Part shown: positions 20,880 through 31,660 of the stretch, one piece after another
How positions within the stretch are numbered: position 1 is the stretch's first letter
Layout: each line of letters begins with the position of its first letter
Origin: Glebionis coronaria
Taxonomy: Eukaryota; Streptophyta; Magnoliopsida; Asterales; Asteraceae
Direction: 5' to 3'
Length of the DNA stretch: 64,000 bases
Assembly (NCBI GenBank): GCA_025667525.1
Contig: JANFOE010000584.1
Location: forward strand, 92,001-156,000
The notes under the pieces: generated by a model
Told to the model about the DNA's origin: nothing
What the model saw: the letters and a program-made list of their open reading frames with translations, nothing else
Databases searched by the model: none
Position numbers and translations under genes: made by a program

Positions 20880-21372
20880 CTAAATACAAACACAAGACAA
20901 TATTTTTCCAATCACTCATATGAAAAATAAAAAGGAAAACGAAAAATGAAAATGTGTTATATCAATTTCTTGACAAACATAGGATTTAATCCATATCATT
21001 TTCATGTTCACAATGTGTCTATTCCATCATTAACCAAGAACACATGATCTATGTTAGATCAACAATGGATTAGAACATTGGTTTTTCAAAACAAGGTTTT
21101 TAGGTAAGCATTAACAATGTCATTACCTACTTGTTCATGGGTTCATCTCAAATCCATCATTCAACCAAAATCATTTAGCCTAAATTCGGATTTGTTCTAC
21201 AAGAGGGTTTTAGTGAAATCTTAATGAATATCAACCTAAGGAATCATAGTAAGATTACCATGTCAACCCACATTCCTGTTAAGGTTTTAATTCAATTTCA
21301 ATTTTAAAAATCCCCAATTATGAAAGGATGAACCCTAGAACAAAATAGATGAAATTGAAAGAAAATACTTAC
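20880..21372 (-). other. Candidate intron in the 5' UTR of B ORF1
   Basis: In sense a donor TTGTAAGTATTT (GT at 21372-21371) and an acceptor TTTGTATTTAG (AG at 20881-20880) lie just upstream of the ORF1 ATG, with T-rich, U-rich-intron-like DNA between. Inferred from the splice-site strings only. Confidence 0.35.
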
Positions 21373-21561
21373 AATTAATTGATGTTAGATGAAGGATGAG
21401 TGAAACCCACAACTTGGAATCAATTAATTTGAGTGATTGAAGGTTTTGGAAGCTTCAACAATGGTGGAAAAGGTAAAACCCGTCGGCTGTGTGTTTTTGG
21501 GAGAGAGAGAGTTTGGTTTGAAAAAGAATAAAAAACTCAAACTGGCGCTATGACAAAAGTT
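21373..21561 (-). other. Leader/promoter-like region of B ORF1
   Basis: In sense it has a pyrimidine patch (CTCTCTCTCTCCC, plus-strand 21500-21515), typical of plant 5' UTRs, downstream of cassette 8. No clear TATA box. Confidence 0.35.
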
Positions 21562-21617
21562 ACTGCCCGCGGTACCTTATCGATAAGGAACCGCGGAGAT
21601 AAGGAACCGCCTACAGA
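21562..21617. repeat. Palindromic cassette 8 (upstream of B ORF1)
   Basis: Three half-sites only: GCGGTACCTTAT, ATAAGGAACCGCG, ATAAGGAACCGCC, ending CTACAG. The outermost left arm is missing. Confidence 0.85.
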
Positions 21618-22239
21618 GGCAGGTTTTTATCTCTGAAAAACGCCAAATTTTGAAAATCCAGTTTTTCTAAAATACTTAAAATTAAATCACGAGCCTTTTA
21701 GAATATCATTGGATCATCATAACACTAAGCAATATGCCTTAATGAAGGATTACGAGTTAAATCAAGATCGAAAAGAACCGAAATGGACAAACGACTACTC
21801 GTAGCAAAACGACTAAGTGGAGAGAAGTCAAGAGAAGTGAATCAAGACTAGGATCAATGCTCAAGGGATTAATGACAATCTTCAAGTAGTTGTAACGAAG
21901 AGCTTGTGTCATATATAGTGGTTTAAGACGTGCCTTTCCGGCGAAACGATAAACGGCTTTGGTAATGAATAAGCACAAAGCAATTATTCAAGTATAGACT
22001 AAGATCACTTTCAATAATAGTCTTAGTCTAAACTAAAATATGAGCAAGGTATTAATTCACTTTCTCTCCCACAAAGGGCCTACTAACCGTATGGGTGCAA
22101 ACCATGAAAATCATGCTTGATACTTTAAGCTTCTACTAACTCACTCTACATCACCATAGTGAGTCAAGTATCCAAGCAATGAAGGTTTGAGAGGATAAAA
22201 GAAAAGGAACACAAACCACAAATAAATGTCAAGGCAAGG
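21618..22239. other. B interior up to the D insertion
   Basis: No ORF and no similarity to gag that I can see. It ends in CAAGG (22235-22239), the target duplication of D. Confidence 0.5.
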
Positions 22240-22615
22240 TGATAACTAAGATTTTACTCAGGTTAAAAAGATTCGTTGTACCAATCTCTTCGAATTGAAA
22301 AACTAATTGTTTTATGTGTGACTCAGTTGAACTTTGGTGGATCAAAGATGTGTCGTTGTAGTTTTGAAAATAAAAGGTGCAAAACAATTCAAGTAAAGGT
22401 GCGATTAAAGTAAATCTAAATCTAATTAAAATAAAGTGCAAGTATTTAAAAGCGCGACTAAAACTAAAGGGCAATAAAGTAAATAACGCAAACTTAAATC
22501 TAACTAAGGCAAACTTAAAACGCAACTAAAACTAAAACTTAAACTAAGGCAAATAAACTTAAAGTGCGAATAAAGCTAAAAATAAAAAGGCAGAAAACTA
22601 AAAACTGAAATTTCC

Positions 22616-23060
22616 CTATCCAGAATAAATCTCCTATTCGGAATGAAGGCTAATCGGAATAACTGTCACCTATTCGGAAAATAGCCCTATTCGGAAAGAT
22701 TGTCCCTATGCGGAATGTGCCTCCTATTCGGAATAAAAACTCTGTTCGGAATATCTGTCCCTATTCGGAAAGAAGTCCTACTCGGAATATTTGGTCTATT
22801 CGGAAAGTCCAGCCTATTCGGAAAATACCTCCTATGCGGAAAATTCTGTCTATTCGGAAAACTATCCTCTATTCGAAATAAAAGTTCCTATTCGGAATAC
22901 TGCTTTTACTCGGAAAGTCCAGCCTATTCGGAATGTCTGTCACCTATTCGGAATAACTGAACTATTCGGAATAACTAAGCCCTACTCGGAAAGATTACCT
23001 CTATTCGGAATGTCAAATATTACGAATAGACCACTTAGGAAAGACCCTCTATTCGGAATA
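22616..23060. repeat. TTCGGAA array in the D 3' LTR
   Basis: About two dozen CTATTCGGAA-type units at irregular 15-25 bp spacing, with a rare TTACGAATAG at the end where the other LTR has TTCCGAATAG. Downstream of the TATA box in sense. Confidence 0.78.
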
Positions 23061-23512
23061 CTGGGATCAGAAACCTGCAAAACTCAGTAACGAATAAACG
23101 AAGAACACGGACAATAAAGACATACGGATCTAAACAAAACTTAACCAAATCAACGAAAAGATTAAACCAAACAAATAGATAGATAAATATAAAGCATAAA
23201 CAATCAATCCAAATCAATAAATCAAACAATAAAGATCAAAATAATCAAAACCACTTTAATCAAATCAACCAAAAATAAAGAACTTGAACATAAACAAATT
23301 AACACAAAGATTAAAGAAAGGTAGAATGAGATTAACAAGGAAAAGATAAAGCTTGACAAGAATTAAAAAGGAAAACTTACTTGAATTAAATGGTAATTAA
23401 GTGCAAGACAAGGTAATTAAATTGGACAAGTAATAAAAAGTGCAAGGTAATTAAAAGTGGAAGAGCTAATTTGTCAAGTTAGCCAACAAAATGGAAAATT
23501 AACAATCCTAAT

Positions 23513-23522
23513 CTATATATAG
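23513..23522 (-). promoter_or_regulatory. TATA box of the D 3' LTR
   Basis: CTATATATAG in the same context as in A and the other D LTR (41578-41587). Confidence 0.6.
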
Positions 23523-24040
23523 GGGAGGATTAGGAAGCTTCCTCCCCTTCTTCATTTCTTGTTAATTGCAAGATTAAGTCCTTCCTTCATTTAATCTTCA
23601 TTAATTGTGTCATTAGTCCTTTTCTTCTCATCTTTCTTTTAAGTTTGGACTTTAAGGACTTGTGGCTCGGGATATCTTTTGAACTCGTCTTTAATTTCTT
23701 CAATAAAATAGACTTGAGTTTCTCGGCTTTTGATAAACTTCCGTCTTTTGACTTTTTCTTCGATAAATCTTCAGAATTGGTCTTGGACTTCCGTTCTTTT
23801 TCCACTCTTGACTTCTCAACTCCGTCTTTCATCTTTTTCTTCAATAAAAGCCGTAAATGCCCGTGAATTCTCGTGTTTTCTCCACTTTTCATAATTTCAT
23901 CCTAAAATACAATAAAAACACAAACCACGCATAATTCCAACATAAAAGACATAAAATACACGTTTAGGTCCGGTTATTCTTGTAATTAAGTGGTAGAAAA
24001 GATGGGTGTTTACACACCTATCAAATCCCCTACACTTGAC

Positions 24041-24063
24041 CATTGCAATGTCCTCATGCAATG
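24041..24063 (-). other. PPT-side stem-loop of D
   Basis: Sense outer stem CATTGC/GCAATG, inner stem ATG/CAT, loop AGGA, one bulged T. About 17 nt from the LTR. Compare E (31273) and F (47253). Confidence 0.68.
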
Positions 24064-24247
24064 CATTAGTTACAAAGCATGTTTACACTTTTCATCATAA
24101 TCAATCCATATTGGCCTTTATTATTAAAGAGATAAAAAATTATAAAAATGCAAAGCAAAGAAATTAAAAGCATACCTTGGGTTTTGAAAATGTTATGAAT
24201 AATCATCATCCTCAACTTTTCACTTTCTCCAAACCAAGCTTAAAAAC

Positions 24248-24390
24248 GAGATCATTGTTATTATAAGTTAGTAAACTAACACGAACTCATGTGGGCCAAT
24301 TATTCACTTAGACTCCCTTATTCCTATTGGTATCTCTTATATTTTATTATTTGTCTTGAATGATCACGAAGATGCATTGTTTGACTTATT
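24248..24390 (-). other. Conserved noncoding block of D
   Basis: Starts GAGATCATTGTTATTATAAG and includes ATCTCTTATATTTTATT and TTTGACTTAT. Equivalent blocks lie at 31518-31660 (E) and 47501-47642 (F). Confidence 0.65.
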
Positions 24391-26017
24391 TAGATAATTA
24401 TTAAGTCTGAAAATAAAGTGCATGATTTAATCAATAGTTAGCTAAAGGACCAAATCTTTTAAAACTGCTTCTCGGGATATCAAAAAGTTCATATCTTGGC
24501 ATAACTTGGTTCGCGATTTGAGACCTTTCTCGGGCCGATATTTGGCAGCGACTTCATACTTCAAATCTTGAGAGACGTTCGTGAAATAATGGTCTTCTCT
24601 TCATAATTTGAATTTCTTCACTTGAAGTTTTGAGAGATTCATACTTGGACCACGACTTCTTCATTTTTCTCCAATCTTTATTTTGGACTTTGATATACAA
24701 CGATCCGCCTCCTTTTATGACTTGGATCTATTTATCCTCATACCTTGTTAGGGTCTTTTCGGATACACTTCTCCATGACTTTTTGGGAGTTCTTGCTTTT
24801 CGTCGTGTGTCTCGATCCTTCATATTGATTTTCGATAAATGATTCTTCACATCACTTTGGATCTTTAGCAACAAAACATAGACCTCATGCCTTGTTAGGG
24901 CCTTTTCGGACTCGCCAATCTTCGCGCCCCGCTTCATAAGTTATGCCTTGGCTATGAACTCTCGTCATTACCGAGCAACTTTTAAACGATCTGGGGCTAG
25001 AAGCTAAGTAACTTTTCAAATCGTACAACCTTATTTATTAGCAGATAAATTTATTAGCAAGCGATGGGAGAATAGGCTCATAATTAACTCACATAAATTC
25101 ACGAAAGAATACCGAACTTATAGTTGGCTCTATCATCTCTCGTTCTCCACAGTTTAAAATCTCAAGTAATGAGACTCGTGGATACTTAGCCTATTAAATC
25201 AAAGTTTTGGGTTTTCGAGTCACCTATAGGATCTTGCAAATTCTTAGACTCTTTCAAGTTTAGAAATCGCATCTTAAAGTTCCCTTGATAAACGACTCTC
25301 TAGGATCAATTATAGGAACTTGCGAAAAGTTCTTGTTCTTAACCCGTGAGAGTTAAGACTTTCGCGTTTTATAGCTCCCTATATAAAAGCCTAGCAAACC
25401 TTGATTTAAACACGTTAAGGATACTAGCTAGAGTAAACTCGGGTTGAGTCAAAAGATTCACAACGTTTGAAAATTAAAAACCACTTATTAAACATTTATT
25501 CTAGCAAAGAAAGAAAAATAACTATACAAAAGGAAAAACTAATAGGCCAAAATAGATCAAAAATTTTGAAAAATGTCGAAAAATTGATTTTCCGGTTAAA
25601 ATGAGGACAAAAACAAGGAAAAGACCACTTAACTTCGATAGAAGTCTCCCCTACACTTAAGATAAACATTGTCCTCAATGTTTAAGCATGTGGGAGTAAA
25701 CTCCCCTACACTTAGGACATTGTGCACGTTGTTTAAATCTCGCTAAGGAAAGGACAACTAAAGAGATTCCTATTTTAATATTGAGAAAATATAAGATAGT
25801 GAATCGAAAAGAGTTTAGGATAGAACCGGGAAGAAGTAGAACACAGAATCACGGGTCGTCAAGAATCATCAAGAGTGTATCATTGAAGCTCGAATCCCTG
25901 ATTAAGAAGTGAGGAGAGGAAATAGCAATCCAAAGGGTCCCCCCTACACTTATGGTAAAGAAAGCGGAAAGATAGATGCATGGGTTGCCTCCCAAGAAGC
26001 GCTTGGTTTTTGTTAAC

Positions 26018-26037
26018 CGAGTCGTGAGCCTGACTCG
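26018..26037 (-). other. Conserved stem-loop after the D coding region
   Basis: CGAGTC/GACTCG with loop GTGAGCCT (plus strand), 20 bp past the gag-protease stop. Confidence 0.6.
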
Positions 26038-26056
26038 ACCTTGATCATTAACGGAA

Positions 26057-29000
26057 TTAGCATGAAACAAATCCACCAGGATCAAAGACATGGTTTTCAT
26101 CCATCAATAAGCACGAGCTTAAGGCGAACAAGGCAAGCCAAAAGAGACATGGCAAGGTTCCCGTAAGCAGCGATGGAGCATGGTGGAAGCAAAGTTGAAG
26201 TGGAGCAAGCATGTCTTCAAAATATCCAAAGATCTTTCCTTTTATTGCATCAGGTGGATACTGAGATGGCTTAAAGACTTCGATACCGGGATCGAACACC
26301 TTTTCCTTCAGGGGAAAATAGCACTCCGGCTCAGCCGAGTGTGAAGAAGATCCGCAAAGAAGCACAACCTCGTCCTCAGAAATGGGACAAAGAGGTGTCA
26401 AATCATAAGTGCAACGGATTTCGGTGTCAACCGGTTTCTTCTCCTTGGACAAAATGCTCTTCAAATCCAAAGTAGGATCAAGACGATAATCTTCAAAGTC
26501 AAAAGGAGGAGCATCACTCTCATGAGGGAAGTATGTGTTGAGAAATTCAGAGAAATCTTCCTCAAATGAGTAATCGTCCAAAGTAGGATCGAGTGATGGC
26601 GGAGGATCTTCAGCATGTGAAGAATCGCTCGAAAGAGTATCAGTCTCATCAAAATCATTGAAAGTGGGCAGCTCGGGATACTCAGAAGTACAATCAAAAT
26701 CATCCGAATCTGAGCTAGAATCATCATCATAAGCATCGAAGACCGGTTGAGAATCATAAATGGGAGAAGCGTCCAAAGTAGGGAGAGAATCATCCACATT
26801 ATCTTCAAAGAGTGGATTATCAGTAGAAGACTCGAATAGAGGATTGTCATAGACGGTAAAGTCATCGAGCACATTTATCATATTCACTGATTCTCGGCCT
26901 CCAAAGGATTTGCCTGTAAGCTGCCCCATTGTAAAAACTTGTGAATCTTTCCCGACTCTTAAGATTAACTCACCTTCGGCTACATCCACTAAAGCACGTC
27001 CGGATCTCAAGAATGGTCGACCAAGTATTAAAGGAATACGAGGGTCCATTTCATAATCAACTACGACAAAATCGACCGGGAAAGTAAATGCGCCAACTTT
27101 AATAAACACGTCTTCGGCTATACCGACGGGGTAAGCGAGAGTGCGATTTGCAAGTTCAAGAGTCATCTTTGTTGGAATGAGGTCGGGTAAAGATAGTGTT
27201 TTCCAAACACTCAGTGGCATAAGATTAATACTAGCCCCGAGATCGGCAAGGGCAGTAAATTCTTCAGTTTTGTTGAACACGCAAGGCAACACAAAACGAC
27301 CGGGATCTCCAAGTTTTTCCGGAAGTTCTTTAAGAATAACTGCAGAGCAGTTTTCATTTAATCGTGTGTTGGCGAGTTCAAGCAGCTTCTCCTTCTTGTT
27401 AAGCAATTCCTTAAGTGCTCTAACAAATTTGGGCATGTGGACAAGAGCTTCAAGGAAACTAATGCTGAATCCCATTTGAGAAATCATATTGATATATTTG
27501 GTTATTTGCGAGTCCTCCTTTGTTAGATCATTGGTCTTGCCTATACGAGAAGGGTATGGGATTCTAGGTTGATAAGGGTTAGGTGAAGGTGTAGGTGGTG
27601 ACGGTTGTGATGTTGAAGGGTCCTTCCGAGATACATCGTCATGACGAGGCGGAGACGGTAATGGTGCACTATTACTAGGTGTAGGAGAAGTAGGGATACA
27701 TGGTGGTGGAGGTGGTGTAGATGATGGTGGTGGGGTAGATGGAGTGACAATGGTAATTCCACTACGCGTAGTTATAGCACTCACATTAGCTCGCGGATTA
27801 GTGACGGTGTTTGAAGGTAGAGAACCCGAAGAAGAAGAAGGTTGAGCTTCAGGCAAGAAACTAGCCAACAGATTCTTCAATTCAGTTGTTTGAGTGATGA
27901 AAGAGGATTGAAGATTATCACGAACCTCGGTTCAGATGTCATTACCTTGCTTCAAGATATCTCCTTTCAAATTGATTATTTGGCTCTGTAGATTCTTGAT
28001 TTGCTCACCTTGAGTTCTCATGATCGTGTCAACATCGGGATTAATGGGTGGGTGTTGTTGGGTGGGTGGTTGATAAGGGTTAGAAGCACGAGGTGGGATT
28101 TGGTTGCTTCTATTGTAGTTGTTGGCGGGATTTTGGTTTTGAGGAGAAAAACCGGGTGAAAGGTAGTTGTTGGAACGGTAGCTCAGCAGATTTCTATCCC
28201 CTTGTTGTCTAGCTTGGTAATTTTCCGGTGAATAATTACCGTAAGCTGCATACACATTTTCCGGATTTCCTTGTGTCGAAGGACAATCGGTGTATGAGTG
28301 AGGACCACCACATGTTTCACAAGGATTAGCAACCGCTTTAACTTGTTGTTGTTGGTTTGAAGCGAGAAGCGTAATACTTTTGCTCATTTCGGCCATCAAG
28401 CGGGTGAGTTCGGTCATCTCAGGGTTTGCTGAGGTAGAAGAAACATTGACTCTCGTGTTGTTTCTAGAAGAAGCAGAGGAATCCCAGTTCTTATGATGAG
28501 TAGTCATGTTCTCTATTAACTCTCTACACTCCTCGGGTCTCCTTTTCATGAATGTGCCACCGGCGGCTGCATTGATCGTATCACGATCTCGAAAAGTCAA
28601 TCCGTTGTAGAAAGTATCGATCAAGGTGACCGGAAGCATGTTGTGGTTTGGACAACGGTCGATCAAGACATTATATCTCTCCCATGCATCAAAAAGAGAT
28701 TCATCGGGATCTTGCATGAAACCGCTGATCTGATTGCGAAGGCTTGTGACCATGGATGGTGGAAAGTAGCGCGATAAAAAGCGTTGAGTCATGTCATCCC
28801 AAGTGTGAATAGAATTCTTCGGGAGACGATCAAACCATTTCTCGGCATGATGCGATAAAGTATGTGGGAAGAGTTGTAGGCGGAGAACATCCATTGTGGC
28901 CCCAGGCAACTTCATGCTTTGGGTGATTGTAATGAACTTGTCGAGGTGTTTGTTGGCATCATCATCAGGCAATCCTCTAAATGGGTTTGTTTGTACTTGC

Positions 29001-29245
29001 TGAATCATGTGGTGCTTCAACGAAAACTCAGGAGCGTTGATTTGCATCGGCGCAATCGGTCCTCCTCGTCCAAACATTGTTGGTTGACAAAGTTCCTCCA
29101 TGGTCCGAAGATCGGGCTGTGGAAGAGCATTGTTGTTGTTATTATTATTGTTGAGGTGCGGTAGTTGATTATTGTTGTTAACACCTGCCATATCTAAATC
29201 TTCTTGAGGCTCGGGCTCTTGATAATTAGAAGATCTAGTACGCAT
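26057..29245 (-). pseudogene. Gag-protease polyprotein of D (one stop)
   Basis: ATG 29245 (MRTRSSNYQEPEP), open to 26057 except for one TGA at 27932-27934 between the gag and protease parts, likely a C-to-T change in a CGA. Domains: Asn-rich N-terminus (residues about 20-45); retrotransposon gag core (about 70-230); zinc knuckle CETCGGPHSYTDC; Pro-rich and coiled linker; protease DLGA in LADLGASINLMPLSVW; then about 270 residues found only in A and D. This tail is Asp/Ser-rich with repeats (DNPLFESS, DNPLFEDN; PIYDSQPVFDAYDDD) and ends with a hydrophobic stretch LPCLFWLALFALSSCLLM followed by DENHVFDPGGFVSC. No RT follows. An intact relative would make particles and process them but could not copy RNA. 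The tail might be a membrane or partner-binding module (inference). Confidence 0.9.
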
Positions 29246-29380
29246 GCACCTGAAAATGCAAAAGAAAACAGAACCAAACACAAAGACAATATATATACAC
29301 AATAAAGATAAAAAAAATTTTGGATTTTTGAAATTTTTAATTTTTATGGTTTTTATGAATTTTTTATGCAAGAAAAATAA

Positions 29381-29396
29381 CGTTCACAAGTGAACG
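29381..29396 (-). other. 5' leader palindrome of D
   Basis: CGTTCACAAGTGAACG, a perfect 7-bp stem with a 2-nt loop, between primer site and gag. Confidence 0.55.
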
Positions 29397-29451
29397 GGTC
29401 CCAAAAAGTAACGTGTCTCTCACAAAAAACTGTTGATCTTTACGAAAAGAG

Positions 29452-29466
29452 CCGGCAGCGGCGCCA
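29452..29466 (-). other. Primer binding site of D (tRNA-Asp)
   Basis: Sense TGGCGCCGCTGCCGG, two bases after the LTR; one mismatch to the tRNA-Asp 3' end. Confidence 0.85.
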
Positions 29467-29468
29467 TT

Positions 29469-29738
29469 TGATAACTAAGATTTTACTCAGGTAAGAAAGA
29501 TTCGTTGTACCAATCTCTTCGAATTGAAAAACTAATTGTTTTATGTGTGACTCAGTTGAACTTTGGTGGATCAAAGATGTGTCGTTGTAGTTTTGAAAAT
29601 AAAAGGTGCAAAACAATTCAAGTAAAGGTGCGATTAAAGTAAATCTAAATCTAATTAAAATAAAGTGCAAGTATTTAAAAGCGCGACTAAAACTAAAGGG
29701 CAATAAAGTAAATAACGCAAACTTAAATCTAACTAAGG
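29469..29738 (-). repeat. 5' LTR of D, left piece
   Basis: Matches 22240-22509. Ends in TAAGG (29734-29738), the target duplication of E. Confidence 0.92.
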
Positions 29739-29946
29739 TGATATTATGATTTTGTGTGGGTTCAAAATATTTCTCGGAATCCTCTCGAATTGATCTCAGT
29801 TAAAAGTGGAATGATTTGTTCTTGGTGACAAAAAGTGGATTTGGTTTTCTATTCTAAATAATTGAAGTGAATAAAGATTAAAGCCGGAAACAGAAGATAA
29901 AATCAATTAAATGACAAAACTGAAAAATAACTCTTACTGAAAAATA

Positions 29947-30395
29947 CCCTATGCGGAATAAAACTCCATTCGGAAAGTTGACATCTATGCGGAATATTAT
30001 GCTCTATGCGGAAAATCCTCTTATGCGGAATAAAATGCTCTATTCGGAAAAATGTTCTCTATGCGGAAAGTAAGGCTATTCGGAAAGACAGAGCTGTTCG
30101 GAAAATATGACCATTCGGAAAACATGCCAATTCGGAAAAAGGTGCTCTGTTCGGAATGCAAAGTCTATGCGGAATAAAATGCTCTATTCGGAATATAAGG
30201 TTATTCGGAAAAATAAAAATGTTCCGAGTAAGGGAGAATAAAACTTGGCTATTCGGAAAATGAGGCCCTATTCGGAATATATGGGATATTCCGAATAAAG
30301 AAGAAATAAAACCTCCACTCGGAATAATTGAAATATTCCGAGTAAGGCAAACGTGAACTTGGCTATTCGGAAAATCTGTCTTGTTCGGAAAGTCT
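29947..30395. repeat. TTCGGAA array in the E 3' LTR
   Basis: About 25 copies of CTATKCGGAA and its reverse, with several self-complementary pairs such as ATTCCGAATAAAG and CTATTCGGAATAT. Transcribed part of the LTR. Confidence 0.78.
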
Positions 30396-30800
30396 GGGAA
30401 CGAAGAACAGATACAGTAACAGCAAAAACAGGGGAACCGGATCTTGATCAAAATTAATCTAAATATGCAAAAAGGTTTTACCAAACTAACCAATAATCAT
30501 TAACATACCATAAGAAATAAATCCCACCAATAAAAACACTAAATCAACAACTTTTTGAAATCAAACTTGAATCAAATAAGAAACTTAGAAACTTGCAATA
30601 AAAATGATGAAGAACAAGATGAATAGAAAGATGGAATGGATTGATTAATGAAAAAGTAATAAGGTTAATGATTAAGGATTACAAGATTGAAAGAAAAAGA
30701 TGAAAATCACCAAACTCCCTAATGGAGTTGGTGATGGAACGAACCTAAGGTACTGGAAAAAGGAAAATGAAGCTAACTCCTCTAAAATGTGAAGGAGAGA

Positions 30801-30810
30801 TCTATTTATA
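30801..30810 (-). promoter_or_regulatory. TATA box of the E 3' LTR
   Basis: Sense TATAAATAGA, about 450 bp after the LTR start; identical in the other LTR (40121-40128). Confidence 0.6.
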
Positions 30811-31272
30811 CTCCTAGTGGTTGGTTGGTGAGTGGGCTTTCTCCCTTTCTTCTTGTCTTCTTGTCTTTTCAGAAAAGTTGACGTTTTCGATTCTGATTCG
30901 GGATTTGTTGTCGATTAAATCCAACTCGTCTTTTAATTTCTTCGTTAAATAGACTTGAGTTTCTTCGACTTATGAAAATCTTTCGTCTTTAGTCCTTTTC
31001 TTCGGTAAATCTTCGAATAGGCCCAGTGACTTCAAATCTTTTGCACCTCTTGGACAATAGACTTCGTCTTGAGTCTTTTTCCTTGATAAAACCCGTGCAA
31101 TCCCATGTTTTCTTTAATATTTATCCGGTTAGCTCTGAAAACACAATGAACACAAAAACCACGCATAATTCCAAACAATTGATATTAAATACGTGTTTTG
31201 GTCTCGTTTTAGCCCGAATTAAGTGGTAAAAGGATGGGTGTTTACACACCTATCAAATCCCCTACACTTAAC

Positions 31273-31295
31273 CATTGCCATGCCCTCATGCAATG
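31273..31295 (-). other. PPT-side stem-loop of E
   Basis: Sense outer stem CATTGC/GCAATG, inner stem ATG/CAT, loop AGGG, bulged G. Confidence 0.68.
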
Positions 31296-31517
31296 CTTAG
31301 TGATAAAGCAATTTTACATTTTTCTCATAATCAATCAACCTTGGCCTTATTTAAATTCTACTAAACAATAATTAAAATACTAAGAGAACTTAAAACTTTA
31401 AAATAAACCAAAGGATGGAAATAACTTGTAAAGAAATCAAGGACTTACATTAGGGCTTTGGTGTTGCGAAGATTTATCACCCTCAAGTTTCACGTTCCCT
31501 AAATTAAGCTTGAAAAT

Positions 31518-31660
31518 GAGATCATTGTTATTATAAGTTAGTAAATCAAACACTTACACACATGGCTTAATTAAATGCTTAAACTCCCTTATTCCTAGTT
31601 GTATCTCTTATATTTTATTTTTGTCTTAGAATGATCATGAAGATGCATTTTTGGACTTAT
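31518..31660 (-). other. Conserved noncoding block of E
   Basis: Counterpart of 24248-24390 (D) and 47501-47642 (F), starting GAGATCATTGTTATTATAAG. Confidence 0.65.

Larger units (their letters stand above)
22240..24023 (-). repeat. 3' LTR of D
   Basis: 1,784 bp, sense TGATAGGTGTG...TTATCA. TATA at 23513-23522. The TTCGGAA array spans about 22616-23060. U3 (23600-23900) has TCTTCGATAAA-like repeats that leave accidental ORFs on both strands, not counted as genes. Confidence 0.92.
24024..26056 (-). other. D 3' noncoding region with polypurine tract
   Basis: No ORF. The polypurine tract touches the LTR (plus-strand AATCCCCTACACTT). Similar strings recur near 25648, 25702 and 25940. It carries a PPT-side hairpin (24041-24063), a 143-bp conserved block (24248-24390), two copies of CCTTGTTAGGGYCTTTTCGGA (24745 and 24890) and a post-stop hairpin (26018-26037). 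Most of it aligns with E (31256-33160). Confidence 0.82.
29739..31255 (-). repeat. 3' LTR of E
   Basis: Sense TGATAGGTGTG...ATAATATCA. TATA (sense TATAAATA) at 30801-30810. TTCGGAA array at about 29947-30395. The minus-strand ORF 30059-30493 is the array read through and is not a gene. Confidence 0.95.

Noticed and set aside
22616..23060. CRISPR-like array of repeated CTATTCGGAA units
   Set aside because: Units are short and degenerate, spacing is irregular, both orientations occur and the array lies inside LTRs of a plant retrotransposon.
22700..23090. Overlapping ORFs rich in YSE repeats (also 40765-41155)
   Set aside because: By-product of the CTATTCGGAA units in two frames within LTRs.
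23587..23892. Lys-rich ORF and its opposite-strand partner in LTR U3 (also 41652-41957 and 5733-5945)
   Set aside because: Both strands are open because of TCTTCGATAAA-like repeats; located in U3 with no conserved start.
29947..30395. Heat-shock elements in the TTCGGAA array
   Set aside because: A heat-shock element needs TTC and GAA two bases apart; here they are one base apart.
30059..30493. ORF of 144 codons (also at 39377-39811) as a gene
   Set aside because: It is the LTR repeat array read in one frame; composition is repetitive and G's matching LTR has no such frame.
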